Shown piece after piece: positions 49,680 to 57,091 of a DNA stretch of 64,000 bases. A model generated the notes under the pieces. It did not search any database and was not told where the DNA came from. It saw only the letters and a list, made by a program, of their open reading frames with translations. Each line of letters begins with the position of its first letter. Within the stretch, counting starts at the first letter, position 1. Position numbers and translations under genes: made by a program. Source of the stretch: Bdellovibrio sp. qaytius (GTDB lineage Bacteria > Bdellovibrionota > Bdellovibrionia > Bdellovibrionales > Bdellovibrionaceae). The stretch spans positions 1,510,001-1,574,000 of the forward strand of contig CP025734.1 of assembly GCA_004011035.1 (NCBI GenBank), written 5' to 3'.

Positions 49680-50483
49680 ATGAAATGGTTATTTGTGTAT
49701 CTGTCGTTAACGTTAATTGCCTGCACTCCTAAATCTGATCAAGCGGCAGCTAAGTCTGAGCCGGCAATGTCTTCTGAAATAGCATTGTCAGATGTAAGTT
49801 CTGGCAACTGTTTAAACCTAGAAAAATTATCACGTGTATTTCAAAACCCGCTGTTTTCTGTTCCAGCGGCTATTATGACGACTGATTTAAAAGCCGTCGG
49901 TGAAATGCCCATTAGTAAATTACAATACTTTGCCTATGCGACGTTTAATTATAGAACCGCAAATGCAAACGAACTTGGGTTGTTTACTCAGATTCGACAA
50001 AAAGATTGTAAGACTGTTCAAATGTTGTCGGCTTCTGAAGAAGTCATGACGTTTGAAGTAACAGCTGCAACCGATAAAGAAATCACTATTAAGTTAGTTG
50101 ATAAATTTCGCGACAATATGACTGCGGCCCAACATAAAGGTTTGCTTGAACGCCAACAACCGTTTGAATACACTTTTAAATACTTAGGCCCAAATCGTAT
50201 GACGATCGCTGAAAAGTACACAACAGTAGATCCTCTTTGCACATCGAAAACTGCGCTGACTTTTGAAATTCATAAAGATTTAGCCTGGGCAGGGCGAGAG
50301 ACTGATTTACCTCATGGTTATGGAATTGAAGCCACCTATTTAAATCAAGTGAAAGAGTCTTTGTTGCCTGAAGTTCAAGATCAAATTGCAACCTCAGAAA
50401 CCCCACAAGATATTCCAATAGATACAATTCGTTCAGTTATGCGTTCTGCTTTAAAGGCCGAGCTAAAACTGTGCGTTCAATAG
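49680..50483 (+). CDS. Lipoprotein, function unknown
   Basis: From ATG 49680 (GAGGGG upstream) the protein is 267 residues with lipobox LIAC (Cys at residue 15). The mature part has four cysteines, a beta-rich central region (KEITIKLVDKFRDNM, FEYTFKYLGPNRMTIAEKY) and a helical C-terminus. No family is recognisable. The longer frame to 49632 passes through the terminator, so I reject that start. The end overlaps the start of the protease gene by 13 bases, which points to translational coupling and a shared role. Confidence 0.72.
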   Translation: MKWLFVYLSLTLIACTPKSDQAAAKSEPAMSSEIALSDVSSGNCLNLEKLSRVFQNPLFSVPAAIMTTDLKAVGEMPISKLQYFAYATFNYRTANANELGLFTQIRQKDCKTVQMLSASEEVMTFEVTAATDKEITIKLVDKFRDNMTAAQHKGLLERQQPFEYTFKYLGPNRMTIAEKYTTVDPLCTSKTALTFEIHKDLAWAGRETDLPHGYGIEATYLNQVKESLLPEVQDQIATSETPQDIPIDTIRSVMRSALKAELKLCVQ

Positions 50484-51622
50484 ATGTATTATTTATTTTA
50501 TTTTCTTTGCTTTTAGGAGCCTGCGCTAAAGACAAAAAATTTGTTCAAGCGTCGTCTCCTTTTTGCCAAAGTAATATGGTAAAAAATCAGTACATCGTGC
50601 ACTGGAAAAAACAAAGCCCCACTTTGGTGATATCACAGAATCTAGATAAATTTATTTCATCGAACGAGGGTGACATTGATTTTATCGAACCCAATTACAC
50701 CATCTTTGCAAAATTAGTAAAAAAACAATTCGCCGATGAACCCAATGACGAACCCGTGCCGACCTATGGCACCCCTGAATCAGCCAGTCATGTTTATGAT
50801 ATGATTCATGTGCGCTCAGCGTGGAATCGAGGGTATTTCGGCCAAGGGTTAACAGTTGCTATTGTTGATACAGGCGTAGATCAACAGCACCCAAGTCTTC
50901 GTCGCCGTCTTGTGCCTGGATGGAATTTTGTTTCAAACACTGTTAATTCAGAAGATGAAACCGGTCATGGCACAGCGATGGCCGGTATTATTACAGGGCC
51001 GTATTTAAATAACGCAAGTCTTAGTCTTGCACCTGATGTGAAGATTATGCCGGTTGATTTTATGACCGACCAGGGTGGAACTGAATTTCATGCGCAAGAG
51101 GCTTTAAATTACGCGATCTCAAAACATGCAAAAATTATTAATAACAGTTGGACAGTCAGTTGTTCAGAATTGCTGCGCGATTCTTTTATTGGCTGGGCTA
51201 ATCAGGATGTGATTTTTATTAATTCATCTGGCAACGAACCAGTTGATGTGATCGAACACGGTATCGTGCCGGCTTCATTAAGTTTAAGTAATCAGGTCAA
51301 TGTTGGATCTCTTGATGATCGAGGGCATCGATCTTCGTTTAGTGGTTATGGATATACGGTTCAAATTTATGCCCCCGGAGAATTAGTTCCAAGCTTTGCA
51401 CAAAGTGACACGGGTTCTCGCAGCGTTAGAATTTCTGGAACAAGTGCTTCGACCGCCATAGTTTCAGCGGCAGCAGCGATTTTGTGGAGCGCCTTTCCAC
51501 ATGCTACAGCTAACGAAATTGTTTCGCTCATCGTTGATGGAGCTCAGCAAGAGCCAACGATCGAGCCTACTTTGAACATTCAAGAGTCGCTTCGACTAGG
51601 TAAATCCCGTTTTCTGAATTAA
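50471..51622 (+). CDS. Lipoprotein subtilisin-like protease (S8)
   Basis: This 383-residue serine protease starts at GTG 50471, inside the end of the preceding gene. Its signal peptide carries the lipobox LLGAC, so it is membrane anchored. Only a short propeptide-like segment precedes the catalytic domain (IVHWKKQSPT to DIDFIEPNYTIF). The triad reads Asp133 in IVDTGVDQQHP, His166 in ETGHGTAMAGI and Ser325 in SGTSASTAIVSA. The oxyanion Asn is in FINSSGNEP. The Ser motif deviates from GTSMAxPHV, so substrate preference may differ. Coupling to the upstream lipoprotein suggests that protein is a partner, chaperone or substrate. Confidence 0.88.
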   Translation: MRSIDVLFILFSLLLGACAKDKKFVQASSPFCQSNMVKNQYIVHWKKQSPTLVISQNLDKFISSNEGDIDFIEPNYTIFAKLVKKQFADEPNDEPVPTYGTPESASHVYDMIHVRSAWNRGYFGQGLTVAIVDTGVDQQHPSLRRRLVPGWNFVSNTVNSEDETGHGTAMAGIITGPYLNNASLSLAPDVKIMPVDFMTDQGGTEFHAQEALNYAISKHAKIINNSWTVSCSELLRDSFIGWANQDVIFINSSGNEPVDVIEHGIVPASLSLSNQVNVGSLDDRGHRSSFSGYGYTVQIYAPGELVPSFAQSDTGSRSVRISGTSASTAIVSAAAAILWSAFPHATANEIVSLIVDGAQQEPTIEPTLNIQESLRLGKSRFLN

Positions 51623-51703
51623 TCTTAACATTTTTAGTTATAATATCAGCAACCAATAATGTTTTATTTACTTCGTAAGTGCGGTTAGATAATCCTAGTT
51701 TTA

Positions 51704-52132
51704 ATGCTTTTAAAACTATTCCTTATGGGGTTTCTATTTTTTTTCGTGAACAGCTGTATAGTCCCGATTTTTTTCGTTGGATTTCAGTTTCGAACCTTAA
51801 AATCTCCTGCAGAAATCAATTTACACAAGCACATAACAGATCTATCGCAGGGTAATTTTAAACAATATACCAGCAATAATTGCACATATTACTTTAATAA
51901 AAAAAGTGCCCACTACTATACAGTTTGTCAAAATGCTGATGTGTGCTTTATCGGAACCGATGTTCGTTCGAGTGATAGCGATAATTTAAAAGATATTGAA
52001 AAAGTTAAGTTAATCGATGCCGAAGTTAACGATCGCATTTTACATATTGAAAAGGCCTTAGCATCGCTAAAGCCTTCAATTACAAATCATTCATACACAG
52101 TTTATAAAAGTTTCGAACTCGAGTCGTTTTAA
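51704..52132 (+). CDS. Small lipoprotein, function unknown
   Basis: This 142-residue protein starts at ATG 51704, after a TATAAT box near 51639. The hydrophobic signal ends in VNSC (Cys near residue 18), a plausible lipobox. It is followed by a second short hydrophobic stretch, so a membrane anchor is an alternative. The mature region holds three cysteines, a Tyr-rich segment (NNCTYYFNKKSAHYYTVCQ) and a final helical part. No family is recognised. Confidence 0.62.
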   Translation: MLLKLFLMGFLFFFVNSCIVPIFFVGFQFRTLKSPAEINLHKHITDLSQGNFKQYTSNNCTYYFNKKSAHYYTVCQNADVCFIGTDVRSSDSDNLKDIEKVKLIDAEVNDRILHIEKALASLKPSITNHSYTVYKSFELESF

Positions 52133-52151
52133 GGATCTGTCGAAGACAGAG

Positions 52152-53438
52152 TTAAGGATAGAGGCTTTCATTCAATAAAGCTTCTGCAATGCGAGCTAGA
52201 ACCTTACCTTTTTGCGAGGCTTCAATGGCTTTTGCAGCATAGCTGTCTGGCAGGCGATTATCTAAATCCCATGATTCATTTAAAGTTAAATCTTCTTGGG
52301 TCATGGCGCGGCCAGTGCTTCCGTATGACCAAATAAAATCTGGTCGTGCGAATGAATGCCATTCGCCACCAACAATCGTGTATGTTTCGTCTAATTCTAA
52401 ATCGTAAACGAAATTATAATTTTTAGTGCGGTCATTACGGCCTTCGTTCACAGCCGGTGTAACAAGGGCTGGGATAAACACATCCATTGTTACACCTACG
52501 ATATATTTCGTGCGGGGGCTTCGGTGAATTTGATATTTATCGGCTGTCATATTTTCGATTGGTTCGATGGCGGCTTTAATATTGTGAGATGTTTCAAAAG
52601 TGCGCGGGTTAAAATAACTATAGTCATAGCCTTTAACTGCGAAGTTCCAAACTTCTGATCCTGATGTTGAATCCATCACAAAACTTTTTTGCTGATAGCC
52701 AATACGGTTTGTCACCGCTAAGTGCCAGCTCATCGGATTCGAATCTAAACACGCGGCATCGACGGGGCGCTGATAGGGATCTTTAATTACAATATCTTGG
52801 CGACAGCGATTGCCGGCTTGAATTGAATCTGTGCTTGATTCAGCCCATAAGTAAGACATCAAGGCTTTGATATCTTGTTTGTAAAACTCGATGGTGTGTT
52901 GGCCACTCACATCAGTTACGACAACTGATTGGCGAGGAGCCTTCACACCCATATGAATTGCTGCAGACCAACCGTGACAGATTCCTGTCCAAGTCGGCAC
53001 TGAACCATACTGAATTAAAGTGGCCTGACCACGGGCCCACATAGCTTTAGTTAGCGTCCAATTTGTGTCTCCGACTAAGAGATCGTATTTTTCGGCTGGT
53101 GAAAGCTGATTGATGTTTCCTGCGGCAACTAATGTTTCAGGAGGGCGTAGCATATGATCATTATAGTTTTCTAAAAAATCTTTTGATTTCGGAAAAAGTG
53201 GATCTGCATAGCGCTGCGCAAGTAAGCCTTGATGAATCGGCCAGTATGATCCAGCCCAGAGTTCAAATTGCGTGTGGCCTTGGGTGAGCCTTGCTTCTTG
53301 AAGAGAGAATATATTTGAGAGATACGCTTGATTATCTAGAAAAATTCTAAAATCATCATCACGCATAGGCTCAGAAAACGGGCTAAACGCTGTAGTTAAT
53401 ACTGTGACCGCAAGAAGATTCAAAATAGTTTTTGTCAT
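52152..53438 (-). CDS. Exported transglutaminase-elicitor-like protein
   Basis: This 428-residue protein has a signal peptide ending near TTAFS. It resembles the transglutaminase-elicitor family known from Phytophthora GP42 and some marine bacteria. A catalytic-type Cys lies in VPTWTGICHGWSAAIH, a His in NPMSWHLAVTNRIGYQQKS and an Asp in FVMDSTSGSEVWN, in the expected Cys-His-Asp order. It would cross-link Gln and Lys side chains or hydrolyse amides. The family name is my inference from the motif order. A divergent promoter region is shared with a stand-alone winged-helix gene, which could regulate it. Confidence 0.6.
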   Translation of the reverse strand: MTKTILNLLAVTVLTTAFSPFSEPMRDDDFRIFLDNQAYLSNIFSLQEARLTQGHTQFELWAGSYWPIHQGLLAQRYADPLFPKSKDFLENYNDHMLRPPETLVAAGNINQLSPAEKYDLLVGDTNWTLTKAMWARGQATLIQYGSVPTWTGICHGWSAAIHMGVKAPRQSVVVTDVSGQHTIEFYKQDIKALMSYLWAESSTDSIQAGNRCRQDIVIKDPYQRPVDAACLDSNPMSWHLAVTNRIGYQQKSFVMDSTSGSEVWNFAVKGYDYSYFNPRTFETSHNIKAAIEPIENMTADKYQIHRSPRTKYIVGVTMDVFIPALVTPAVNEGRNDRTKNYNFVYDLELDETYTIVGGEWHSFARPDFIWSYGSTGRAMTQEDLTLNESWDLDNRLPDSYAAKAIEASQKGKVLARIAEALLNESLYP

Positions 53439-53512
53439 AATTCACACTCCACACATAAAATTCTAAGAAAGTCGGGTTGCACTATTTATTCCATGTGTCT
53501 GTGTGGGTTAAT

Positions 53513-53525
53513 TTGCCCGGGGCAA
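53513..53525. promoter_or_regulatory. Palindrome TTGCCC-G-GGGCAA in the divergent region
   Basis: A perfect 6-1-6 palindrome lies 75 bases upstream of the transglutaminase-like gene and 128 bases before the winged-helix gene. It could be an operator for either direction. The surrounding 214-base gap contains no other convincing gene. Confidence 0.4.
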
Positions 53526-53597
53526 TAATAAACCAGCCTTAATGAGGCAATGTGCGACATATATAAGGGCTTTTTTGGCTAGGTGTTAAATTATTTA

Positions 53598-53625
53598 GAA
53601 AATTACACACCAGTCTGACATCAGG
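53598..53625 (+). promoter_or_regulatory. Promoter element shared with the response-regulator gene, copy 1
   Basis: This 28-base block (GAAAATTACACACCAG...) matches the block at 54615-54642 at 21 of 28 positions. Each copy precedes one of two paralogous winged-helix genes, and each is preceded by AGGTGTT. It lies 27 bases before the start of the stand-alone winged-helix gene. Confidence 0.55.
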
Positions 53626-53652
53626 CCCACATCATTAAGTAATTATTAAGTT

Positions 53653-53991
53653 ATGAGTGAAGTTAAAAAAATATTAGTGGGAAACTTATCAATTTGTGGC
53701 TACAGCAGAAACGTGACTGTCATCGATGAGCAAAATCTTGAGCACAAGCTCAGATTTACGCAAACTGAATTTAGATTACTCAGTTGTTTGGCAAGTCAGC
53801 CAGAAAAAGTATTTTCACGAGAAGAGCTCTTTGATAAAGCTTGGGGTGAAGACCCGAGTGTCATGGGGCGTAATGTTGATGTGCATATTTGCCAGGTCAG
53901 AAAAAAATTAAATGATAAAAGCAGCCATACGGTGAAGGCCTTGTCTGGTGTTGGTTACAAATTAACACAAAAAAGAAAACCTAAGCCATAA
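53653..53991 (+). CDS. Stand-alone OmpR/PhoB-type winged-helix regulator
   Basis: This 112-residue protein consists only of an OmpR/PhoB-type DNA-binding domain. Its hallmarks are the strand pair at the start, FTQTEFRLLSCLASQPEKVFSREELFDKAWG with the recognition-helix region GRNVDVHICQVRKKL, and the wing AVKALSGVGYKL. There is no receiver domain, so it cannot be controlled by phosphorylation of itself. It is closely similar to the C-terminal half of the 54693 response regulator (VDVHIC, RKKL and KALSGVGYKLT are shared), so it probably arose by duplication. It may compete with, or form a heterodimer with, that regulator. Confidence 0.85.
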   Translation: MSEVKKILVGNLSICGYSRNVTVIDEQNLEHKLRFTQTEFRLLSCLASQPEKVFSREELFDKAWGEDPSVMGRNVDVHICQVRKKLNDKSSHTVKALSGVGYKLTQKRKPKP

Positions 53992-54000
53992 ACTTAAGAC

Positions 54001-54522
54001 TTATTTAATAAGTCGATTAAGTTCAAAGGTGTTGGTGATGATAACCGTCTTAGTTTTATAAATGTCGCGCGCTAAAATGCGCAACATTTCAGGGCGCATT
54101 TTTGTGTGCACCTGATGTATGGTTTTAAATAACTTTAAAATATGACTTAAATTTCTTTCGTCACTGTTTGCAGGTAATTCAGCGCGCTGAGAGATAAATA
54201 AATTTTTTAAGACACGTTTTACGGCCCAAAAATAATGGGTTTTGATAGGTAAGTCGATCATGATAATTTGATCAGCCAATTTCAGACGATCTTCAAGAAT
54301 GTCTAAGGGGCCGAAACCATCAATGATCCATTTAGATTTAGCTTGTTCTGTTTTTAAAATTTCGATGCTCTCTGAAAAAGGACGAAATTTTAATCCTGTG
54401 GTGAATTGAATTTGATCCACGTGAATTAACGGCAATTTGTACTTTTTAGATAAGCTTCTTGATAGACGAGTTTTGCCTGCACAAGAGTTTCCGATAACTG
54501 CAATTTTTAAAGGAGTGTTCAC
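54001..54522 (-). CDS. P-loop nucleotide kinase-like protein
   Basis: This 173-residue protein has an adenylate-kinase/FlaR-type P-loop IAVIGNSCAGKTRLSRSLS. The DNA-topology-modulation family typically follows with LIHVDQIQFTTG and WIIDGFG (both visible), plus an acidic Walker B-like strand QIIMIDLPIK. The rest is helical. The substrate is unknown; nucleotide or small-molecule phosphorylation is likely. It is encoded opposite to its neighbours, between the two winged-helix genes, and its 3' end lies 9 bases from the first winged-helix gene's stop. Confidence 0.78.
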   Translation of the reverse strand: MNTPLKIAVIGNSCAGKTRLSRSLSKKYKLPLIHVDQIQFTTGLKFRPFSESIEILKTEQAKSKWIIDGFGPLDILEDRLKLADQIIMIDLPIKTHYFWAVKRVLKNLFISQRAELPANSDERNLSHILKLFKTIHQVHTKMRPEMLRILARDIYKTKTVIITNTFELNRLIK

Positions 54523-54614
54523 TCGAACACTGTATCAGTAGACGCCTTAGTCTAGCAAACGTTTCGAAACTGACTAGTTAATGGGCTTCGTGGGGCATTA
54601 TGAGGTGTTGTAGA

Positions 54615-54642
54615 GAAAACTACATAGCAGCCTAACATGGGG
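54615..54642 (+). promoter_or_regulatory. Promoter element shared with the winged-helix gene, copy 2
   Basis: This block (GAAAACTACATAGCAGC...) corresponds to 53598-53625 with 7 differences in 28. AGGTGTT lies 5 bases upstream here and 10 bases upstream in copy 1. It is 50 bases before the response-regulator start, in the 170-base gap. Confidence 0.55.
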
Positions 54643-54692
54643 TAAACAACTTTAGACGATCATATATTAAGAATGTAGAGGACTTTTACTAT

Positions 54693-55394
54693 ATGCATAA
54701 AGTTTTGATTGTCGAAAGTAATGTTCAGTATCACCAATTAATATCGCAATCGCTAGCTCGATTTGATCTTAATTTTGTGACAACTGTTGAAGATGCGATT
54801 TTGAAAATCAAAAACAATGCATTTGATTGTTTGCTGGTGGATATGAATCTGCCAGAACGAAGTCGTTTGTTTTTTTTAAACGAAGTTCTTAATAAAGATC
54901 ACACACCTGTTCTTTGCATGGGTGATAGTGAAGATGTCGCAGATCGTGTATCAGTTCTTGATATGGGAGCAGATGATTTTCTAGTAAAACCGTTTAACCC
55001 CCTGGAATTTCGTGCGCGGGTTGAAAATAAAATTAGAAAAAGTATCAGATTAAAAAATGATTCTCAAATTACCGCGATTGGTAATATGTCGATTGATCAC
55101 ACAAGACACCGTGTTCTTGTGCGCGATGGGGCCTTAGAACTTGAAGTGCCTGTGACGCAAACTGAATTTAAATTGTTAACGTGTTTGGCGCGAACGCCTG
55201 AACAAGTTTACTCGCGTGAACAGTTATTGGCTTCGGCCTGGGGCGATGAGGCGGGTGTTCTCGAGCGCGTTGTCGATGTGCATATTTGTCTTTTAAGAAA
55301 AAAATTAGGTGAAAAGTGCTCTCATACTGTAAAAGCCCTTTCTGGTGTGGGTTATAAATTGACAGTTAATCGCAAAGTTTCATTAGGGGCGTAA
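54693..55394 (+). CDS. OmpR/PhoB-family response regulator
   Basis: This 233-residue regulator has a receiver domain (1-120) and a winged-helix DNA-binding domain (130-228). The phosphoacceptor Asp50 lies in CLLVDMNLP and the invariant Lys in DDFLVKPFNP. The usual acidic pair after the first strand is reduced to VLIVESN, with Glu only. The Thr/Ser switch position reads LCMGDSED. These changes suggest weak or altered phosphorylation. The DNA-binding half is a close paralogue of the 53653 protein. No kinase gene is adjacent. Confidence 0.9.
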   Translation: MHKVLIVESNVQYHQLISQSLARFDLNFVTTVEDAILKIKNNAFDCLLVDMNLPERSRLFFLNEVLNKDHTPVLCMGDSEDVADRVSVLDMGADDFLVKPFNPLEFRARVENKIRKSIRLKNDSQITAIGNMSIDHTRHRVLVRDGALELEVPVTQTEFKLLTCLARTPEQVYSREQLLASAWGDEAGVLERVVDVHICLLRKKLGEKCSHTVKALSGVGYKLTVNRKVSLGA

Positions 55395-55439
55395 ATCCTA
55401 TTTGCTTAAGGCTAAATCTTTGTCTTAGACTCTTTCATC

Positions 55440-56282
55440 ATGAGTTTAAAAATCGGCGAACCCTGGAGTTACGGGGATTATAAATTTTTCGGAGTATCTT
55501 TAGCGGGCATTCGCACCGCGATCATTATGCCAGAGCTTTCAATTAGTTTTGATGTGGCTCAAGGTTTTCCGTATCTCATTAACATGCATAAATATTTTAT
55601 CACACACGGCCATCTCGATCATGCGGCGGGTATCCCGTATATTATTTCGCAAAAAATGATGACCTCGCAAAAGCCCGGCGAGTTTTACATGCCGCCTTCA
55701 TTAGTTGAACCCATGACAGAGATTATGAATCTTTGGAGCAAGATCGAGGGTTTTCCGTACAATTATAAATTTACGGCGGTTCAAGGCGATGATGAAATTG
55801 AAATCAACAATCACAGTTTTGTAAAAGTGTTTCCAACCACGCATCGGGTTGAATCTTTTGGTTACACACTGTTTGATCGTAAGAAAAAACTTAAAAATGA
55901 GTATGCCGATCTTTCAAAAAATCAAATCGTCGATTTGCGCAGGCAGGGTGTTGATGTAAATGAAGTTCATCAAATTCCTTTAGTGAGTTTTACCGGTGAC
56001 ACGCAAATTGAATTTCTAGACGCTCGTCCGTGGATTAAAAAATCAAAGATCTTATTTCTCGAGGCCACATACTTGGATTCAATGCGGCCTATTGAGCGCG
56101 CGCGTGAATGGGGTCATACGCATTTTGATGAGATTATTCCACGCTTAGATGAAATTGAAAGCGAGCGCATTGTTTTGATACATACTTCTTCAAGATATTC
56201 GATCAGCGAAGCTCTTCGAATTATCAAAGAAAAAGTTCCTGAAAAACACCATGAACGGATCGTGTTTTTTCCAGGCCGTTAA
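55440..56282 (+). CDS. RNase Z-like metallo-beta-lactamase-fold hydrolase
   Basis: This 280-residue cytoplasmic protein has the HGHLDHAAGIPY metal motif (HxHxDH), a later His in VFPTTHRVESFGYTLFDR, the metal-bridging Asp in SFTGDTQIEF, and the last His in IVLIHTSSRY. The layout resembles short tRNase Z-type enzymes (ElaC group and plant TRZ1-like), which cut the 3' trailer of tRNA precursors. The long exosite arm of classical RNase Z is not obvious, so a related phosphodiesterase role is possible. The start is ATG 55440, after a TTAGACT promoter-like box. It stands 45 bases after the response-regulator gene. Confidence 0.78.
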   Translation: MSLKIGEPWSYGDYKFFGVSLAGIRTAIIMPELSISFDVAQGFPYLINMHKYFITHGHLDHAAGIPYIISQKMMTSQKPGEFYMPPSLVEPMTEIMNLWSKIEGFPYNYKFTAVQGDDEIEINNHSFVKVFPTTHRVESFGYTLFDRKKKLKNEYADLSKNQIVDLRRQGVDVNEVHQIPLVSFTGDTQIEFLDARPWIKKSKILFLEATYLDSMRPIERAREWGHTHFDEIIPRLDEIESERIVLIHTSSRYSISEALRIIKEKVPEKHHERIVFFPGR

Positions 56283-56286
56283 GCCA

Positions 56287-56299
56287 TCTCACTTTGAGA
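56287..56299. promoter_or_regulatory. TCTCA-N3-TGAGA palindrome
   Basis: TCTCACTTTGAGA is the third copy of this pattern, 5 bases after the RNase Z-like stop. A further inverted repeat, GTCACTTCAAAAGTGAGTGAC, lies about 20 bases on, just before a perfect TATAAT box. Confidence 0.35.
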
Positions 56300-56318
56300 C
56301 TGCTGTTGTTCGTTTTTT

Positions 56319-56349
56319 GTCACTTCAAAAGTGAGTGACACCCTATAAT
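56319..56349 (+). promoter_or_regulatory. Inverted repeat and TATAAT promoter of the 56408 gene
   Basis: TCACTT-CAA-AAGTGA (56320-56334) is a perfect 6-bp inverted repeat. A TATAAT -10 box follows at 56344-56349. The expected transcription start is about 56356, giving a leader of about 50 bases that contains the conserved 48-nt element. The upstream ATG at 56348 overlaps the -10 box and cannot be the start codon. Confidence 0.6.
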
Positions 56350-56374
56350 GCACTTGTCAGCTTTAAGGGTTAAG

Positions 56375-56422
56375 ACCCCTGGTACGACTGCTGCAATAGT
56401 TAACTGCATGAAAAAACAAATC
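56375..56422 (+). repeat. Conserved 48-nt leader, copy B
   Basis: This block begins ACCCCTGGTACGACT and runs through GTTAACTGCATG into the first codons (MKKQI) of the gene. It differs from copy A (39271-39318, minus strand) at only two positions. Neighbouring bases and the encoded mature proteins are unrelated. Confidence 0.8.
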
Positions 56423-56956
56423 TTAATTACTGTTTCATTACTTCTTTTAGCTACTCAAAGTTTTGCGGATAAATACTCTGACTTACAGATCGGCGCTAGT
56501 ACACGTCAAACGTGTAGCCCTGATGGCGAAGCTCAGCAATTTTCTGACGAAATGGTGGCTGCGTGGGATAAAACTGGTAACGAGGAATATAATAAAGTCT
56601 CTCAAATGGTCAATAAAGAACAAGCTAATCAGTGGATGGATCTGTTGATGAAAAAAACAGAGCGTAACGAGAAGGATCTGAAAGACCTTGAAGAGATGGC
56701 AAAATCTGCCGCTTGTATAACAACGTTACTTATTAAAGGTAATAAAGTGAGTATTCCAGAGCGTCTTGAGCTGGTCAGAAGCAGAATAAGAAATCTTATT
56801 GAAGCTAATAAAGCTGAATTTGAATCTACTGATACTAAAAATCTAAAGCCTGAAGAAATTGATAAACTTAAAAACGGTAATGATGTTAATAATTATATTT
56901 TAGATAATATTGGAGCTATTGCTATTCTTCTCGATGGTTATTTCATCAGAAAATAA
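56408..56956 (+). CDS. Exported helical protein, function unknown
   Basis: From ATG 56408 the product is 182 residues with signal peptide MKKQILITVSLLLLATQSFA. The mature part is rich in charged helices (KTERNEKDLKDLEEMAKSA, ERLELVRSRIRNLIEANKA), with two cysteines, and is probably a periplasmic helical bundle. No family is recognised. The longer frame upstream runs through the conserved leader and the -10 box, so it is rejected. The signal peptide start is shared with the 38650 gene although the mature proteins differ. Confidence 0.68.
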   Translation: MKKQILITVSLLLLATQSFADKYSDLQIGASTRQTCSPDGEAQQFSDEMVAAWDKTGNEEYNKVSQMVNKEQANQWMDLLMKKTERNEKDLKDLEEMAKSAACITTLLIKGNKVSIPERLELVRSRIRNLIEANKAEFESTDTKNLKPEEIDKLKNGNDVNNYILDNIGAIAILLDGYFIRK

Positions 56957-56997
56957 CCAATAAGTATGTCGTTAAATCCTTTGTTCTGTTCTAGCTT

Positions 56998-57059
56998 AGA
57001 TTTTGCAAATGTACGGGCATTAGCAAAATCTGAGAAATGTTGCCACATTCGTGTGGCAA
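56998..57059 (+). promoter_or_regulatory. Two hairpins in the leader of the BON-domain gene
   Basis: AGATTTTGCAAATG (56998-57011) pairs with CATTAGCAAAATCT (57018-57031) with one mismatch. TTGCCACA (57040-57047) pairs perfectly with TGTGGCAA (57052-57059) around TTCG. Neither has a T-run on the coding strand. The pair lies just upstream of the gene's ribosome site, so it may be a regulatory leader or an operator. Confidence 0.55.
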
Positions 57060-57091
57060 AAAATATCTAGAACAACAAAACGAGGACAACA

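Noticed and set aside
48992-49726. Minus-strand open frames opposite the DQDK repeats
   Set aside because: They encode only repetitive Leu/Ile/Val/Phe strings dictated by the repeat on the other strand.
56348-56407. Twenty-codon N-terminal extension of the 56408 protein
   Set aside because: Its ATG overlaps the TATAAT box, so it cannot be in the mRNA.
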